Assembly (NCBI RefSeq): GCF_025813715.1
Contig: NZ_CP107532.1
Coordinates: 558,001-622,000 of the forward strand
Source of the DNA: Methylobacterium sp. FF17
GTDB lineage: Bacteria; Pseudomonadota; Alphaproteobacteria; Rhizobiales; Beijerinckiaceae
Direction of reading: 5' to 3'
Length of the DNA: 64,000 bases
Shown here in pieces: positions 8,284 through 16,789 of this stretch. Every line of letters begins with the position of its first letter. The first letter of the stretch is position 1. A model generated the notes under the pieces. That model saw only the letters and a program-made list of their open reading frames with translations, searched no databases and was not told where the DNA came from. Position numbers and translations under genes: made by a program.

Positions 8284-8451
8284 ATGACCGAGAGTGCGAA
8301 CCAGTTCAAGAAGGCGCCGAAACGCAAGAAGGAGAAGGCCCGCTCGGTGACGGTGTCGCCCGAGATGCGCCAGGCCTATGCAGACCTGATCAAGCAGAAG
8401 GAAGAGCGCGAGGAATACGCCAAGCACCTGCCCTCCGAGAAGGGCAGGTGA
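8284..8451 (+). CDS. 55-residue basic hypothetical protein
   Basis: ATG 8284 opens a 55-residue frame (MTESANQFKKAPKRKKEKARS...), preceded by GGGGGCAG. The N-terminal half is lysine/arginine-rich; the rest (SPEMRQAYADLIKQKEEREEYAKHL) should form a charged amphipathic helix. Codon choice is typical of the neighbouring genes, which favours a real gene. It converges on ccr, ending 31 bases from the ccr stop. No family is recognised; a nucleic-acid- or ribosome-associated role would fit the charge but is only a guess. Confidence 0.6.
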   Translation: MTESANQFKKAPKRKKEKARSVTVSPEMRQAYADLIKQKEEREEYAKHLPSEKGR

Positions 8452-8482
8452 TCGTCGGGAAGAGGTATTCAGCGCGGAACGC

Positions 8483-9760
8483 TTAGAGCTTTCCGGCCTC
8501 GATCACGTCCTCAACCGTGCGCAGGCCGGCGCGGGGGGCGTTCACGAGGCAGGCCATGTTGCCCGGCGCGTGCTGGTTCTTCCACATCTTGGTGTGGGCC
8601 TGGGGAATCTTGTCCCAGGGGAAGACCTCGCTCATGCAGGGGTCGATGCGCTGGTCGAGAACGAACTGGTTGGCCGCCGAGGCCTGCTTCAGGTGCGCGA
8701 AGTGCGAGCCCTGGATACGCTTCTGGCGCATCCAGACGTAGCGGGCGTCGAAGGTGATGTTGAAGCCGGTGGTGCCGGCGCAGAACACGATCATGCCGCC
8801 GCGCTTGGCCACCAGCGTGGAGACCGGGAAGGTCGATTCGCCCGGATGCTCGAACACGATGTCGACGTCGTTGCCCTTGCCGGTGATCTCCCAGATCGCC
8901 TTGCCGAACTTGCGGGCCTCTTTCAGCCAGGTGTTGTACTCGGGCGAGTTCACCTTGGGCAGCTGGCCCCAGCAGTCGAACTCCTTGCGGTTGATGACGC
9001 CCTTGGCGCCCAGGCTCATCACGTAGTCGCGCTTGGTGTCGTCCGAGATCACCGCAATGGCGTTGGCGCCCGACGCCGCGCAGAGCTGCACCGCGAACAC
9101 GCCGAGGCCGCCCGAGGCGCCCCAGACCAGGACGTTCTGGCCCGGACGCACGGTGTGGGGCGCGTGGCCGAACAGCATGCGGTAGGCGGTGGCGAGGGTT
9201 AGGGTGTAGCAGGCCGCCTCTTCCCAGGTCAGGTGCTTGGGGCGGGCCATCAGCTGGCGCGACTGCACCCGGCAATACTGCGCGAAGGATCCGTCGCCCG
9301 TCTCGTAGCCCCAGATGCGCTGCGAGGGGGAGAACATCGGGTCGCCGCCGTTGCACTCCTCGTCGTCGCCGTCATCCTGGTTGCAGTGGATGATGACCTC
9401 GTCGCCGACCTTCCAGCGCTTCACCTTGGCGCCGACCTTCCAGACGATGCCGGACGCATCCGAGCCCGCGATGTGGTACTCGCCCTTGTGCACGTCGAAG
9501 GGCGAGATCGGCTCGCCGAGGCCGGCCCAGACGCCGTTGTAGTTGACGCCGGCGGCCATGACGTAGACCAGCACCTCGTCGTCGCCGATCTCCCAGACGG
9601 GGAGCACCTCGAGCAGGTGCGACTGCTCCGGCGGACCGTGGCGCTCGCGCCGGATCGCCCAGGCGTACATCTTCGCCGGCACGTGACCCAGCGGCGGGAC
9701 CTCACCCATCTCGTACAGGTCCTTGAGTTCCGTCGTGCTCGACGCAGGGCTCGCGGCCAT
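8483..9760 (-). CDS. ccr: Crotonyl-CoA carboxylase/reductase
   Basis: A 425-residue medium-chain dehydrogenase/reductase of the carboxylating enoyl-thioester reductase type. AGVNYNGVW (from residue 70) is in the N-terminal catalytic domain, VWGASGGLGVFAVQL is the NADPH-binding loop, and the FEHPGESTFPVS and QGSHFAHL segments are typical of Ccr. The Asn and His of these segments probably correspond to CO2-holding residues described for this family. It converts crotonyl-CoA, CO2 and NADPH to (2S)-ethylmalonyl-CoA, the defining step of the ethylmalonyl-CoA pathway. ATG 9760 has GGGGAG upstream; the frame is open to 9826. It is divergent from ecm. Confidence 0.97.
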   Translation of the reverse strand: MAASPASSTTELKDLYEMGEVPPLGHVPAKMYAWAIRRERHGPPEQSHLLEVLPVWEIGDDEVLVYVMAAGVNYNGVWAGLGEPISPFDVHKGEYHIAGSDASGIVWKVGAKVKRWKVGDEVIIHCNQDDGDDEECNGGDPMFSPSQRIWGYETGDGSFAQYCRVQSRQLMARPKHLTWEEAACYTLTLATAYRMLFGHAPHTVRPGQNVLVWGASGGLGVFAVQLCAASGANAIAVISDDTKRDYVMSLGAKGVINRKEFDCWGQLPKVNSPEYNTWLKEARKFGKAIWEITGKGNDVDIVFEHPGESTFPVSTLVAKRGGMIVFCAGTTGFNITFDARYVWMRQKRIQGSHFAHLKQASAANQFVLDQRIDPCMSEVFPWDKIPQAHTKMWKNQHAPGNMACLVNAPRAGLRTVEDVIEAGKL

Positions 9761-10158
9761 TCTGGTTCTCCCCATTTGGTTTGCTTTGTGAGGCGACCCT
9801 ATATCGGTGAACCTGAACCGCTCCAAGGCCCCGAAAAGGCCATGAAGACCTCACCGGTGTGGGCAACCCGGCCCGTCCGCGGCCCCTTCCCGACGTATAC
9901 AATATTACGGAGCGGTCGCGCGGTACGCTTCACGGAAGATCTTGCTGTCTTGCCAATTGGTTGCGTGCAGTCTGGTGTTCCTCCATCGCTTCGCGCCGTT
10001 CAATTCGCTTGCGGCGGACATTGAGTATTTTTCCAAGCTTTCACGCGCGGGCACGACCGTACTGGACCTGAGGCCAGATGACGGACGCCGACGGCTTGGA
10101 TAGTGTCCCGCGCATCACGCGCCTCGGCGCGGCACACAATCGAACGGAGTCGAGTGGA
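9761..10158. promoter_or_regulatory. Divergent ccr/ecm control region
   Basis: About 400 non-coding bases between the ccr and ecm start codons, with lower G+C than the surroundings from about 9890 to 10060. It contains the palindrome CCAATTGG (9953-9960) and the short adjacent palindromes GTATAC and AATATT (9895-9906). It must hold both promoters and is the natural site for any shared regulator. I cannot assign -35/-10 boxes with confidence. A GTG/ATG-type extension of ecm to 10078 would take up part of it. Confidence 0.6.
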
Positions 10159-12225
10159 ATGAGCGCGAGTGCGACCGTCGCTGAGGTCAAGCGCGACAAG
10201 CCCTGGATCATCCGGACCTATGCGGGTCACTCCAACGCGGCCGAATCGAACGCCCTGTATCGCGGCAACCTGGCCAAGGGGCAGACCGGCCTCTCGGTGG
10301 CCTTCGACCTGCCGACCCAGACCGGCTACGACCCGGACCACGAGCTGGCGCGCGGCGAGGTCGGCAAGGTCGGCGTCTCCATCGCGCATCTGGGCGACAT
10401 GCGGACCCTGTTCGACCAGATTCCGCTCCAGCAGATGAACACCTCGATGACGATAAACGCCACGGCGCCGTGGCTGCTGTCGCTCTATCTGGCGGTGGCC
10501 GAGGAGCAGGGCGCGCCCATGAGCGGCCTGCAGGGCACGACCCAGAACGACATTATCAAGGAATACCTGTCGCGCGGCACCTACGTGTTCCCGCCGGCCC
10601 CTTCCCTTCGCCTGACCAAGGACGTGATCCTGTTCACGACCAAGGAAGTGCCGAAGTGGAACCCGATGAACGTGTGTTCCTACCACCTGCAGGAGGCCGG
10701 GGCGACGCCGGTGCAGGAGCTCTCCTACGCCCTCGCCATCGCCATCGCGGTGCTCGACACCGTTCGGGAGGATCCCGATTTCGACGCGGCGAGCTTCGCC
10801 GACGTGTTCAGCAGGATCTCGTTCTTCGTGAACGCGGGCATGCGGTTCGTCACCGAGATCTGCAAGATGCGGGCGTTCGCGGAACTCTGGGACGAGATCG
10901 CCCAGGAGCGCTACGGCATCACCGACCCGAAGAAGCGCATCTTCCGCTATGGGGTCCAGGTGAACTCCCTCGGACTGACCGAGCAGCAGCCCGAGAACAA
11001 CGTCCACCGCATCCTCATCGAGATGCTGGCCGTGACGTTGTCGAAGCGGGCGCGGGCCCGCGCGGTGCAGCTTCCGGCCTGGAACGAGGCGCTCGGCCTG
11101 CCCCGCCCCTGGGACCAGCAATGGTCCATGCGCATGCAGCAGATCCTGGCCTTCGAGACCGACCTGCTCGAATACGACGACATCTTCGACGGTTCGAAGG
11201 TCATCGACGCCAAGGTCGAGGCCCTGAAGGCCGAGACCCGCAAGGCCCTGGAGGAGATCGGCGGCATCGGCGGCGCGGTCGCCGCCGTGGAGACCGGGGC
11301 CCTCAAGCGGGCGCTGGTCGAATCCAACGCCAAGCGCATCTCGGCCATCGAGGCGGGCGACCAGATCGTCGTCGGCGTCAACAAGTTCCAGGCCGGCGAG
11401 CCCTCCCCGCTCACCGCCGGCGAGGGCGCGATCTTCACCGTCTCCGAGACCGTCGAGATGGAGGCCGAGCAGCGCATCCGCGACTGGCGGGCCAAGCGCG
11501 ACGATCGGGCCGTCGCGCGGGCGCTGGAGGACCTCGAGGCGGCCGCGCGCTCGGGCGCCAACATCATGCCGGTCTCGATCGCGGCGGCGAAGGCGGGCGT
11601 CACCACGGGTGAGTGGGGCGAGCGCCTGCGTCAGGTCTTCGGCGAGTACCGCGCACCCACCGGCGTGACCCTGGAGACCGTGTCCTCGGGTGCGGCCGAG
11701 GATGCCAAGCTCCTGATCGCGGATCTCGGCGAGCGCCTGGGCGAGACCCCGAAGCTCGTGGTCGGCAAGCCCGGCCTCGACGGCCACTCCAACGGCGCCG
11801 AGCAGATCGCGCTGCGCGCCCGCGACGTCGGCTTCGACGTGACCTATGACGGCATCCGCCAGACCCCGGCCGAGATCGTCGCGAAGGCCAAGTCGACCGG
11901 CGCCCACGTGGTCGGCCTGTCGATCCTCTCGGGCAGCCACGTGCCGCTGGTGCGCGACGTCAAGGCGAAGATGCGCGAGGCCGGCCTCGACCACATTCCC
12001 GTGGTCGTCGGCGGCATCATCTCGCCCGACGACGAACTTGTGCTCAAGAACATGGGCGTCACGGCGGTCTACACGCCAAAGGACTACATCCTCGACACCA
12101 TCATGGTGGGCATCGCCCGGGTCGTCGGGCGCGCCCTCGACAAGCGCGCGGCCGAGCAGGCCGACGAAGCGGCCGGTATCGCCGGAGCAGCCCCGCGCGG
12201 GGACAAGGCCGAGACGGTGTTCTGA
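10159..12225 (+). CDS. ecm: Ethylmalonyl-CoA mutase
   Basis: A 688-residue B12-dependent acyl-CoA mutase (MeaA type). The N-terminal catalytic TIM barrel opens with WIIRTYAGHSNAAESNALYR and FDLPTQTGYDPDH; the C-terminal cobalamin-binding domain has the base-off motif DGHSNG at residues 541-546 (Asp541, His543, Gly546). It isomerises (2R)-ethylmalonyl-CoA to methylsuccinyl-CoA, two steps after Ccr. The early Arg/Thr-Tyr-Ala-Gly wording separates this subfamily from methylmalonyl-CoA mutase. ATG 10159 follows GAGTGGA; an upstream in-frame ATG at 10078 would give 715 residues and cannot be excluded. Confidence 0.95.
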   Translation: MSASATVAEVKRDKPWIIRTYAGHSNAAESNALYRGNLAKGQTGLSVAFDLPTQTGYDPDHELARGEVGKVGVSIAHLGDMRTLFDQIPLQQMNTSMTINATAPWLLSLYLAVAEEQGAPMSGLQGTTQNDIIKEYLSRGTYVFPPAPSLRLTKDVILFTTKEVPKWNPMNVCSYHLQEAGATPVQELSYALAIAIAVLDTVREDPDFDAASFADVFSRISFFVNAGMRFVTEICKMRAFAELWDEIAQERYGITDPKKRIFRYGVQVNSLGLTEQQPENNVHRILIEMLAVTLSKRARARAVQLPAWNEALGLPRPWDQQWSMRMQQILAFETDLLEYDDIFDGSKVIDAKVEALKAETRKALEEIGGIGGAVAAVETGALKRALVESNAKRISAIEAGDQIVVGVNKFQAGEPSPLTAGEGAIFTVSETVEMEAEQRIRDWRAKRDDRAVARALEDLEAAARSGANIMPVSIAAAKAGVTTGEWGERLRQVFGEYRAPTGVTLETVSSGAAEDAKLLIADLGERLGETPKLVVGKPGLDGHSNGAEQIALRARDVGFDVTYDGIRQTPAEIVAKAKSTGAHVVGLSILSGSHVPLVRDVKAKMREAGLDHIPVVVGGIISPDDELVLKNMGVTAVYTPKDYILDTIMVGIARVVGRALDKRAAEQADEAAGIAGAAPRGDKAETVF

Positions 12226-12243
12226 CCGGGTCGCGCGCGAATC

Positions 12244-12265
12244 GGGGCGGCGCAGGCGCCGTCCC
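12244..12265. terminator. Hairpin between convergent ecm and MFS genes
   Basis: GGGGCGGCGC and GCGCCGTCCC form a stem with one G-U pair in the 55-bp gap between the two stop codons. No T run follows, so efficiency as an intrinsic terminator is doubtful. Confidence 0.4.
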
Positions 12266-12280
12266 GTCCGACACGATGGC

Positions 12281-13456
12281 TCAGGGCGCGCCGACGTAGC
12301 GGTCCCGGCCGGCGCCGAGACTGCACAGGAAAGCGCCGACGGCGATGGCGCAGAACAGGATCGTCGAGGCGGCCCAGCCCCCGGTCAGGTCGTGCGCCAG
12401 GCCGAAGCTCAGGGGTCCGAGCGCGGCGAATGTGTAGCCCACGCTCTGCGACATGGCCGCGAGGTTGCCGGCCGCCGCCGCGTCGCGGGCCCGCAGGACG
12501 ATGATGGTCAGCCCGAGGCCGAACAGGCCGCCGAGGCCGGCTCCGAGCAGGATGCCCAACGGCAGGGCCCAGGCCAGGGGCCCGTTCACCAGCGTGACGA
12601 GGCTCGCGACGCAGAGGACCAGCAGGGCGACCGCGAACAGGCGCTGATCGCGGAAGCGCGCGGCGAGGGCCGGAATCACGAGGGCGGCCGGCGCCTGTCC
12701 GAGGCTCATCAGCGAGGTGGCGAAGCCGGCTTCCACGGCGCTCAGGCCGCGGTCGTGCAGGACCAGGGGCAGCCAGCCGAACATGATGTAGGCGAGCGAC
12801 GATTGCAGGCCCATGAAGCCCGTGACCTGCCAGGCCAGCCGATCGCGCCAGAGCGAGCCCCGCCGCGCGGCGCCGGCCTGCGCCGTCGGGGCCCGGGCGA
12901 AGGGGGCCCAGGCCAGGGTCGCCAGCAGGGCCGGCACCGCCCAGACCGCGAGCGCGGCGGGCCAGCCCCCGAGGGGCTCGGCCAGCGGTACGGAGAGGCC
13001 CGCCCCCGCCGCCGCGCCGAGGCAGAGCACCATGGTGTAGAGGCCGGTGAGCAGGCCGGTGCGGTTCGGGAAGTCGCGCTTGACGAGACCGGGCAGGAGC
13101 ACGCCCGACAGGCCGATCCCGAAGGCCGCGAGGCAGGCCCCGAGGAAGAGCGGCAGGGTGCCGCCGAACCCGCGCAGGCCCGAGCCCACGGCGACGATGG
13201 CGACGGCGAGGAGCACGCCGCGATCGGCGCCCAGCCGCCGCATCACCAGGGGCCCGAGGGTGCAGGCGAGGCCGATGCAGAGCACCGGCAGGGTCGTGAG
13301 CAGGGCCGCTCCGGCGGCGGTGAGCCCGGTCTCGCCGCGGATGCGCTCCAGGAGCGGGCCCACGGTGGTCAGGGCCGGACGCATGTTGAAGGCGACGAGC
13401 ATGATGCCGAGCCCGAGCAGGATCGGGCGGCGCGTTCGCGACGGGGTTCGGCTCAC
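12281..13456 (-). CDS. MFS transporter, cyanate/nitroimidazole permease-like
   Basis: A 391-residue protein with about 12 hydrophobic segments. The opening MLVAFNMRPALTTVGPLL and the later MFGWLPLVLHDRGLSAVEAGF fit the CynX/NimT/YeaN branch of the major facilitator superfamily. The substrate cannot be deduced. It starts at GTG 13456, and GTGA overlaps the stop of lnt, so it is translationally coupled to the last step of lipoprotein maturation. That linkage is probably incidental. It is the last gene of the minus-strand run beginning at tsaB. Confidence 0.85.
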   Translation of the reverse strand: MSRTPSRTRRPILLGLGIMLVAFNMRPALTTVGPLLERIRGETGLTAAGAALLTTLPVLCIGLACTLGPLVMRRLGADRGVLLAVAIVAVGSGLRGFGGTLPLFLGACLAAFGIGLSGVLLPGLVKRDFPNRTGLLTGLYTMVLCLGAAAGAGLSVPLAEPLGGWPAALAVWAVPALLATLAWAPFARAPTAQAGAARRGSLWRDRLAWQVTGFMGLQSSLAYIMFGWLPLVLHDRGLSAVEAGFATSLMSLGQAPAALVIPALAARFRDQRLFAVALLVLCVASLVTLVNGPLAWALPLGILLGAGLGGLFGLGLTIIVLRARDAAAAGNLAAMSQSVGYTFAALGPLSFGLAHDLTGGWAASTILFCAIAVGAFLCSLGAGRDRYVGAP

Positions 13457-15129
13457 GCGTTTCGGCGCCTCGCCGTCAGCACCCAGAGCAGGGCGCCCGC
13501 CAGGGCGAGGGCGAAGGGCACGTCGCCCAGGCGCGCGTAGAGCGTCCGGCCGGAGATGCGGGCCGGAAGGTCGGCATCGAGGATGCCCTCCACGCCGAGC
13601 GGCAGGCTCGCGGTGATCCGCCCGTAGGCATCGACCACGGCGGAGATGCCGGTGTTGGCGTCGCGCACCAGGGGCAGGCCCTCCTCCACGGCGCGCAGGC
13701 GTGCCTGGGCGAAGTGCTGGCGCGGCCCGGGCGTGTCGCCGAACCAGGCGTCGTTGGTCAGATTGAGAATCAGCCCCGGTACCGGCGGCGGCCCCGTCGG
13801 CGTGGCGCCGGGCACGATCGCACCGGGGAAGATGGCCTCGTAGCAGATGGTCGCCGCCACGGGCGGCAGGCCCGGCACCGTCATGATGCGCTGGCGCGCC
13901 CGGTCCCCGGCCGTGAACCCACCCGGAATCGACACGAACTGCCGGATCCGCAGCGCCCGCAGGGTCGCGTCGAGGGGCCCCGGCAGGTACTCGCCGAACG
14001 GCACGAGGTGGACCTTGTCGTAGATGTCGCCGAAGCTCGGCCCGGACGCGATGGTCAGGATGCTGTTGAAGAAGCGCGGGCGCTCCTCGCCCGCCGCCGT
14101 CTCCATCCGGGCGGCCCCGGTGATGAGTTGCCGGCCGGGCGGGAAGGCGGCGGCGATCCGCGCGAGGGCTTCGGGGTCGCGCTGGATCAGGAAGGGGAAG
14201 GCCGATTCCGGCCAGATCACGTGGGTGACGTCGACGATGCCGGTGCGATCCGGTCCGCTGGCCCGGTCGCTGAGCTCCAGGTAGCGGTCGAGGATGTCCT
14301 GCCGGTTCTCCGGCCGGAACTTGGCGTCCTGGTTCAGGTTCGGCTGGACGAGGCGCAGGCGCACGCCCGCCACGGGCGGCGACGGAGCGGGGGGCACGCG
14401 CGCCGCGCCGAAGGCCGCGAGGCCCACCAGCGCGAGGGCCGCCAGGCCCGAGGGCGCGAAGCGGCCCAGCCGCGTCTCGGCCACCGGCAGGGTGGCGGGC
14501 GCGGCCGCGATCGCGACGGCGAGCAGGGTCAGGCCGTAGAGCCCGACAACGGAGGCGCCCTGCATGAGCCAGAGATTCTGGCCGAGCGCCATGCCGAGGG
14601 CGTTCCAGGGAAAGCCCGTGAAGAGATGGCCGCGCAGCCACTCGCAGGCGGCGATCCCGACCGCCAGCGCCACGATCCGGAGGGAGCTCCTGGGCCAGAG
14701 CAGCCGCGCGAAGGCGAAGCCGGCGGCGTAGAACAGCGCGAGCACGGCGGGGAGCCCGAGGACGCCGAGGGGCAGGGCCCAGAGGAATTCGTCCGCCTCC
14801 ACCAGGAAGGCCGAGCCGAGCCACCACAGGCCGGCGGTGAGGTAACCGAAGCCCCAGGCCCAGCCGATGAGGGCGGCGGCGGCGACCGCACCGCGTGTGG
14901 CGCGCCGACCGGTGGCGGCGCCGTCGAGGAGCCAGACCGCGAGGCTCAACGAAACCACGAGGGCCGGAAACAGGCCGAATGGCGGCATGCCAAGGGCTCC
15001 GACGGCCCCGGCGACGAAGGCCACGGCGATGCGGCGCCAGCCCGCGGTCAGCATGACCCACTGCGCGAGGGACGCGAGCGGGCCCGTCGCCGGACCGCGC
15101 GCGACGCGGTCCGCGGGTCCTGACGTCAT
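13453..15129 (-). CDS. lnt: Apolipoprotein N-acyltransferase
   Basis: A 558-residue inner-membrane enzyme with multiple N-terminal membrane segments and a periplasmic nitrilase-fold domain. The catalytic triad is visible as Glu308 (WPESAFPF), Lys372 (YDKVHLVPFGEYLP) and Cys429 (TICYEAIFPG), matching E267/K335/C387 of the E. coli enzyme. It transfers an acyl chain from phospholipid to the N-terminal cysteine of diacylated lipoproteins. Lgt, for the first step, is encoded at 33910. It lies 10 bases after the CBS/CorC gene, the usual partner in alphaproteobacteria. Confidence 0.96.
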   Translation of the reverse strand: MTSGPADRVARGPATGPLASLAQWVMLTAGWRRIAVAFVAGAVGALGMPPFGLFPALVVSLSLAVWLLDGAATGRRATRGAVAAAALIGWAWGFGYLTAGLWWLGSAFLVEADEFLWALPLGVLGLPAVLALFYAAGFAFARLLWPRSSLRIVALAVGIAACEWLRGHLFTGFPWNALGMALGQNLWLMQGASVVGLYGLTLLAVAIAAAPATLPVAETRLGRFAPSGLAALALVGLAAFGAARVPPAPSPPVAGVRLRLVQPNLNQDAKFRPENRQDILDRYLELSDRASGPDRTGIVDVTHVIWPESAFPFLIQRDPEALARIAAAFPPGRQLITGAARMETAAGEERPRFFNSILTIASGPSFGDIYDKVHLVPFGEYLPGPLDATLRALRIRQFVSIPGGFTAGDRARQRIMTVPGLPPVAATICYEAIFPGAIVPGATPTGPPPVPGLILNLTNDAWFGDTPGPRQHFAQARLRAVEEGLPLVRDANTGISAVVDAYGRITASLPLGVEGILDADLPARISGRTLYARLGDVPFALALAGALLWVLTARRRNA

Positions 15130-15139
15130 CGTCGATCCG

Positions 15140-16246
15140 TCACGGTGCGGAGGCTTCGGCCGGCGGCGTCGGGGCCGGCAGGGCCAGCGGCACGACGGCG
15201 GTGATGCGCGCGTCGCCGCGCTGCAGGCGCAGGCGCTTCACCCGGCGGGGATCGGCGTCCAGCACCTCGAAGGCGAGGTCGCCCGGACCGCTGATGATTT
15301 CGCCGCGCGCGGGCACGCGTCCGGCCAGGGTCACGATGAGGCCGCCGATCGTGTCGATCTCCTCGGCCATGTCGCCGACCGCCGCCACGAGGTCGACGCC
15401 GCTGGCCGCCGACACTTCGGCGAGGCCCGCGCGGGCGTCGGCCACGAACACATCGCCCTCGCCCTCCACGCGCTGGATCAGCTGGCCTTCCGCGACGTCG
15501 TGCTCGTCCTCGATGTCGCCGACCACCATCTCCACGAGATCCTCGATGGAGATCAGACCGTCGGTGCCGCCATACTCGTCGATCACGAGGGCCATGTGGG
15601 TCCGCGTCGCCTGCATCCGGACCAGGAGGTCGATGGCGGGCATCGAGGGCGGCACGAAGAGCACGGGGCGCTGGATCCGGGCCTCCGCCAGGGTGACGGA
15701 GAGGTCGACCTGGGCGAGGTTCAGACTGCGCAGGGCGCGCATCCCCCGCCGCGCGCGGGGCGGCAGCACGGGAGCGGCCTCGCCCTCCCCCTGATTCGGC
15801 GCGACACGGCGCACGCCGGTCTCGGCCCGGGCCGCGATGTGATCCACGAAGTCGCGGATGTGGACCATGCCGCGCGGGTCGTCGAGGGTCTCGCCGTAGA
15901 CCGGCAGGCGCGAATGGCCGGCGGTGCGGAACAGCTTCAGGAGGTCACCGAGGTTCGTCTCCATCGAGACCGCGACGATGTCCGCCCGGGGGATCATCAC
16001 GTCGTCGACCCGCACCTTGTGCAGTCCGAGCACGTTCTTGAGCATGGCGCGTTCGAGGGGCGAGAACGCGTTCTCGCCGGTGTCGGGCTCGGCCAGAGCA
16101 TCCTCGATGTCGTCGCGCAGCGAATCGCGCGGCCGCAGATGGAACACGTGGAGGAGGCGGTCATACCAGGGCTCGCGGGCCTGGGATTCCCCGTCACCGT
16201 TGCTGGGCGCGGCTTGAGCCGCGCCGCGACTTCGATCGTTTGTCAT
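15140..16246 (-). CDS. CBS-domain hemolysin/CorC-family protein
   Basis: A 368-residue cytosolic protein. After a variable N-terminus, LKNVLGLHKVRVDDVMIPRADIVAV begins a pair of CBS domains (about 65-130 and 185-250), linked by a low-complexity insert. VIDEYGGTDGLISIEDLVEMVVGDIEDE follows, and the C-terminal 80 residues are a transporter-associated CorC_HlyC domain. Family members are called TlyC, CorC or YbeX and have been linked to Mg2+ efflux and ribosome maturation. The ybeY-ybeX-lnt order is conserved from Escherichia to Rhizobiales and supports a ribosome or envelope housekeeping role. Confidence 0.9.
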   Translation of the reverse strand: MTNDRSRGAAQAAPSNGDGESQAREPWYDRLLHVFHLRPRDSLRDDIEDALAEPDTGENAFSPLERAMLKNVLGLHKVRVDDVMIPRADIVAVSMETNLGDLLKLFRTAGHSRLPVYGETLDDPRGMVHIRDFVDHIAARAETGVRRVAPNQGEGEAAPVLPPRARRGMRALRSLNLAQVDLSVTLAEARIQRPVLFVPPSMPAIDLLVRMQATRTHMALVIDEYGGTDGLISIEDLVEMVVGDIEDEHDVAEGQLIQRVEGEGDVFVADARAGLAEVSAASGVDLVAAVGDMAEEIDTIGGLIVTLAGRVPARGEIISGPGDLAFEVLDADPRRVKRLRLQRGDARITAVVPLALPAPTPPAEASAP

Positions 16247-16282
16247 GTCTCTCTGATCTGAGATGTCAGGCGATAGAACCGG

Positions 16283-16789
16283 TCACTCTGCGCAAGGTTC
16301 TGCGGCATACGGGTCCGGAACGCCGAGCGTGCGAAGGGCTGCCACTTCGAGCGCTTCCATCGCGTCGGCATCCGCCTCGCCGGTCTCGTGGTCCTGACCG
16401 AGCAGGTGAAGGGTGCCATGGACTAGGAGGTGCGCAAGATGGTCGCTGAGCGGCTTCGTCTGCTCGGCACTTTCGCGCAGCATTGTGTCATACGCAAGAA
16501 CGACATCGCCGAGCGGCATCGCCACCCCTGCATGGGCGGGCTGCGCGGGGGCGGGAAAGGACAGGACGTTGGTGGGCTTGTCCTTGCCGCGCCAGCTCCG
16601 GTTCAGCTCCTGCACCACCGCGTCGGTGGTGAGCAGGATGCTGATCTCGACCGGCCCGCCGGGCGGCTCCGGGGCGACGGCGAGGCCCGCCTCCACCGCG
16701 CGAATCACGAAGGCTTCGAGGTCCGGCGCCACCGTCTCCCAGCGCGAATCCTCGATCGCCACGTCGATCTCGGCCTCCATCGGCGTCAT
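16283..16789 (-). CDS. ybeY: Endoribonuclease YbeY (rRNA maturation factor)
   Basis: A 168-residue UPF0054 protein with the zinc-binding motif HGTLHLLGQDH; the three histidines are residues 124, 128 and 134. SWRGKDKPTNVLSFP is the other family signature. It acts in 16S rRNA 3'-end maturation and ribosome quality control. Its ATG overlaps the stop of phoH by 4 bases, the usual phoH-ybeY pairing. Confidence 0.96.
   Translation of the reverse strand: MTPMEAEIDVAIEDSRWETVAPDLEAFVIRAVEAGLAVAPEPPGGPVEISILLTTDAVVQELNRSWRGKDKPTNVLSFPAPAQPAHAGVAMPLGDVVLAYDTMLRESAEQTKPLSDHLAHLLVHGTLHLLGQDHETGEADADAMEALEVAALRTLGVPDPYAAEPCAE

Noticed and set aside
8483..9760. Ordinary quinone oxidoreductase or alcohol dehydrogenase
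   Set aside because: The AGVNYNGVW and QGSHFAHL segments, full length and ecm neighbour identify crotonyl-CoA carboxylase/reductase.
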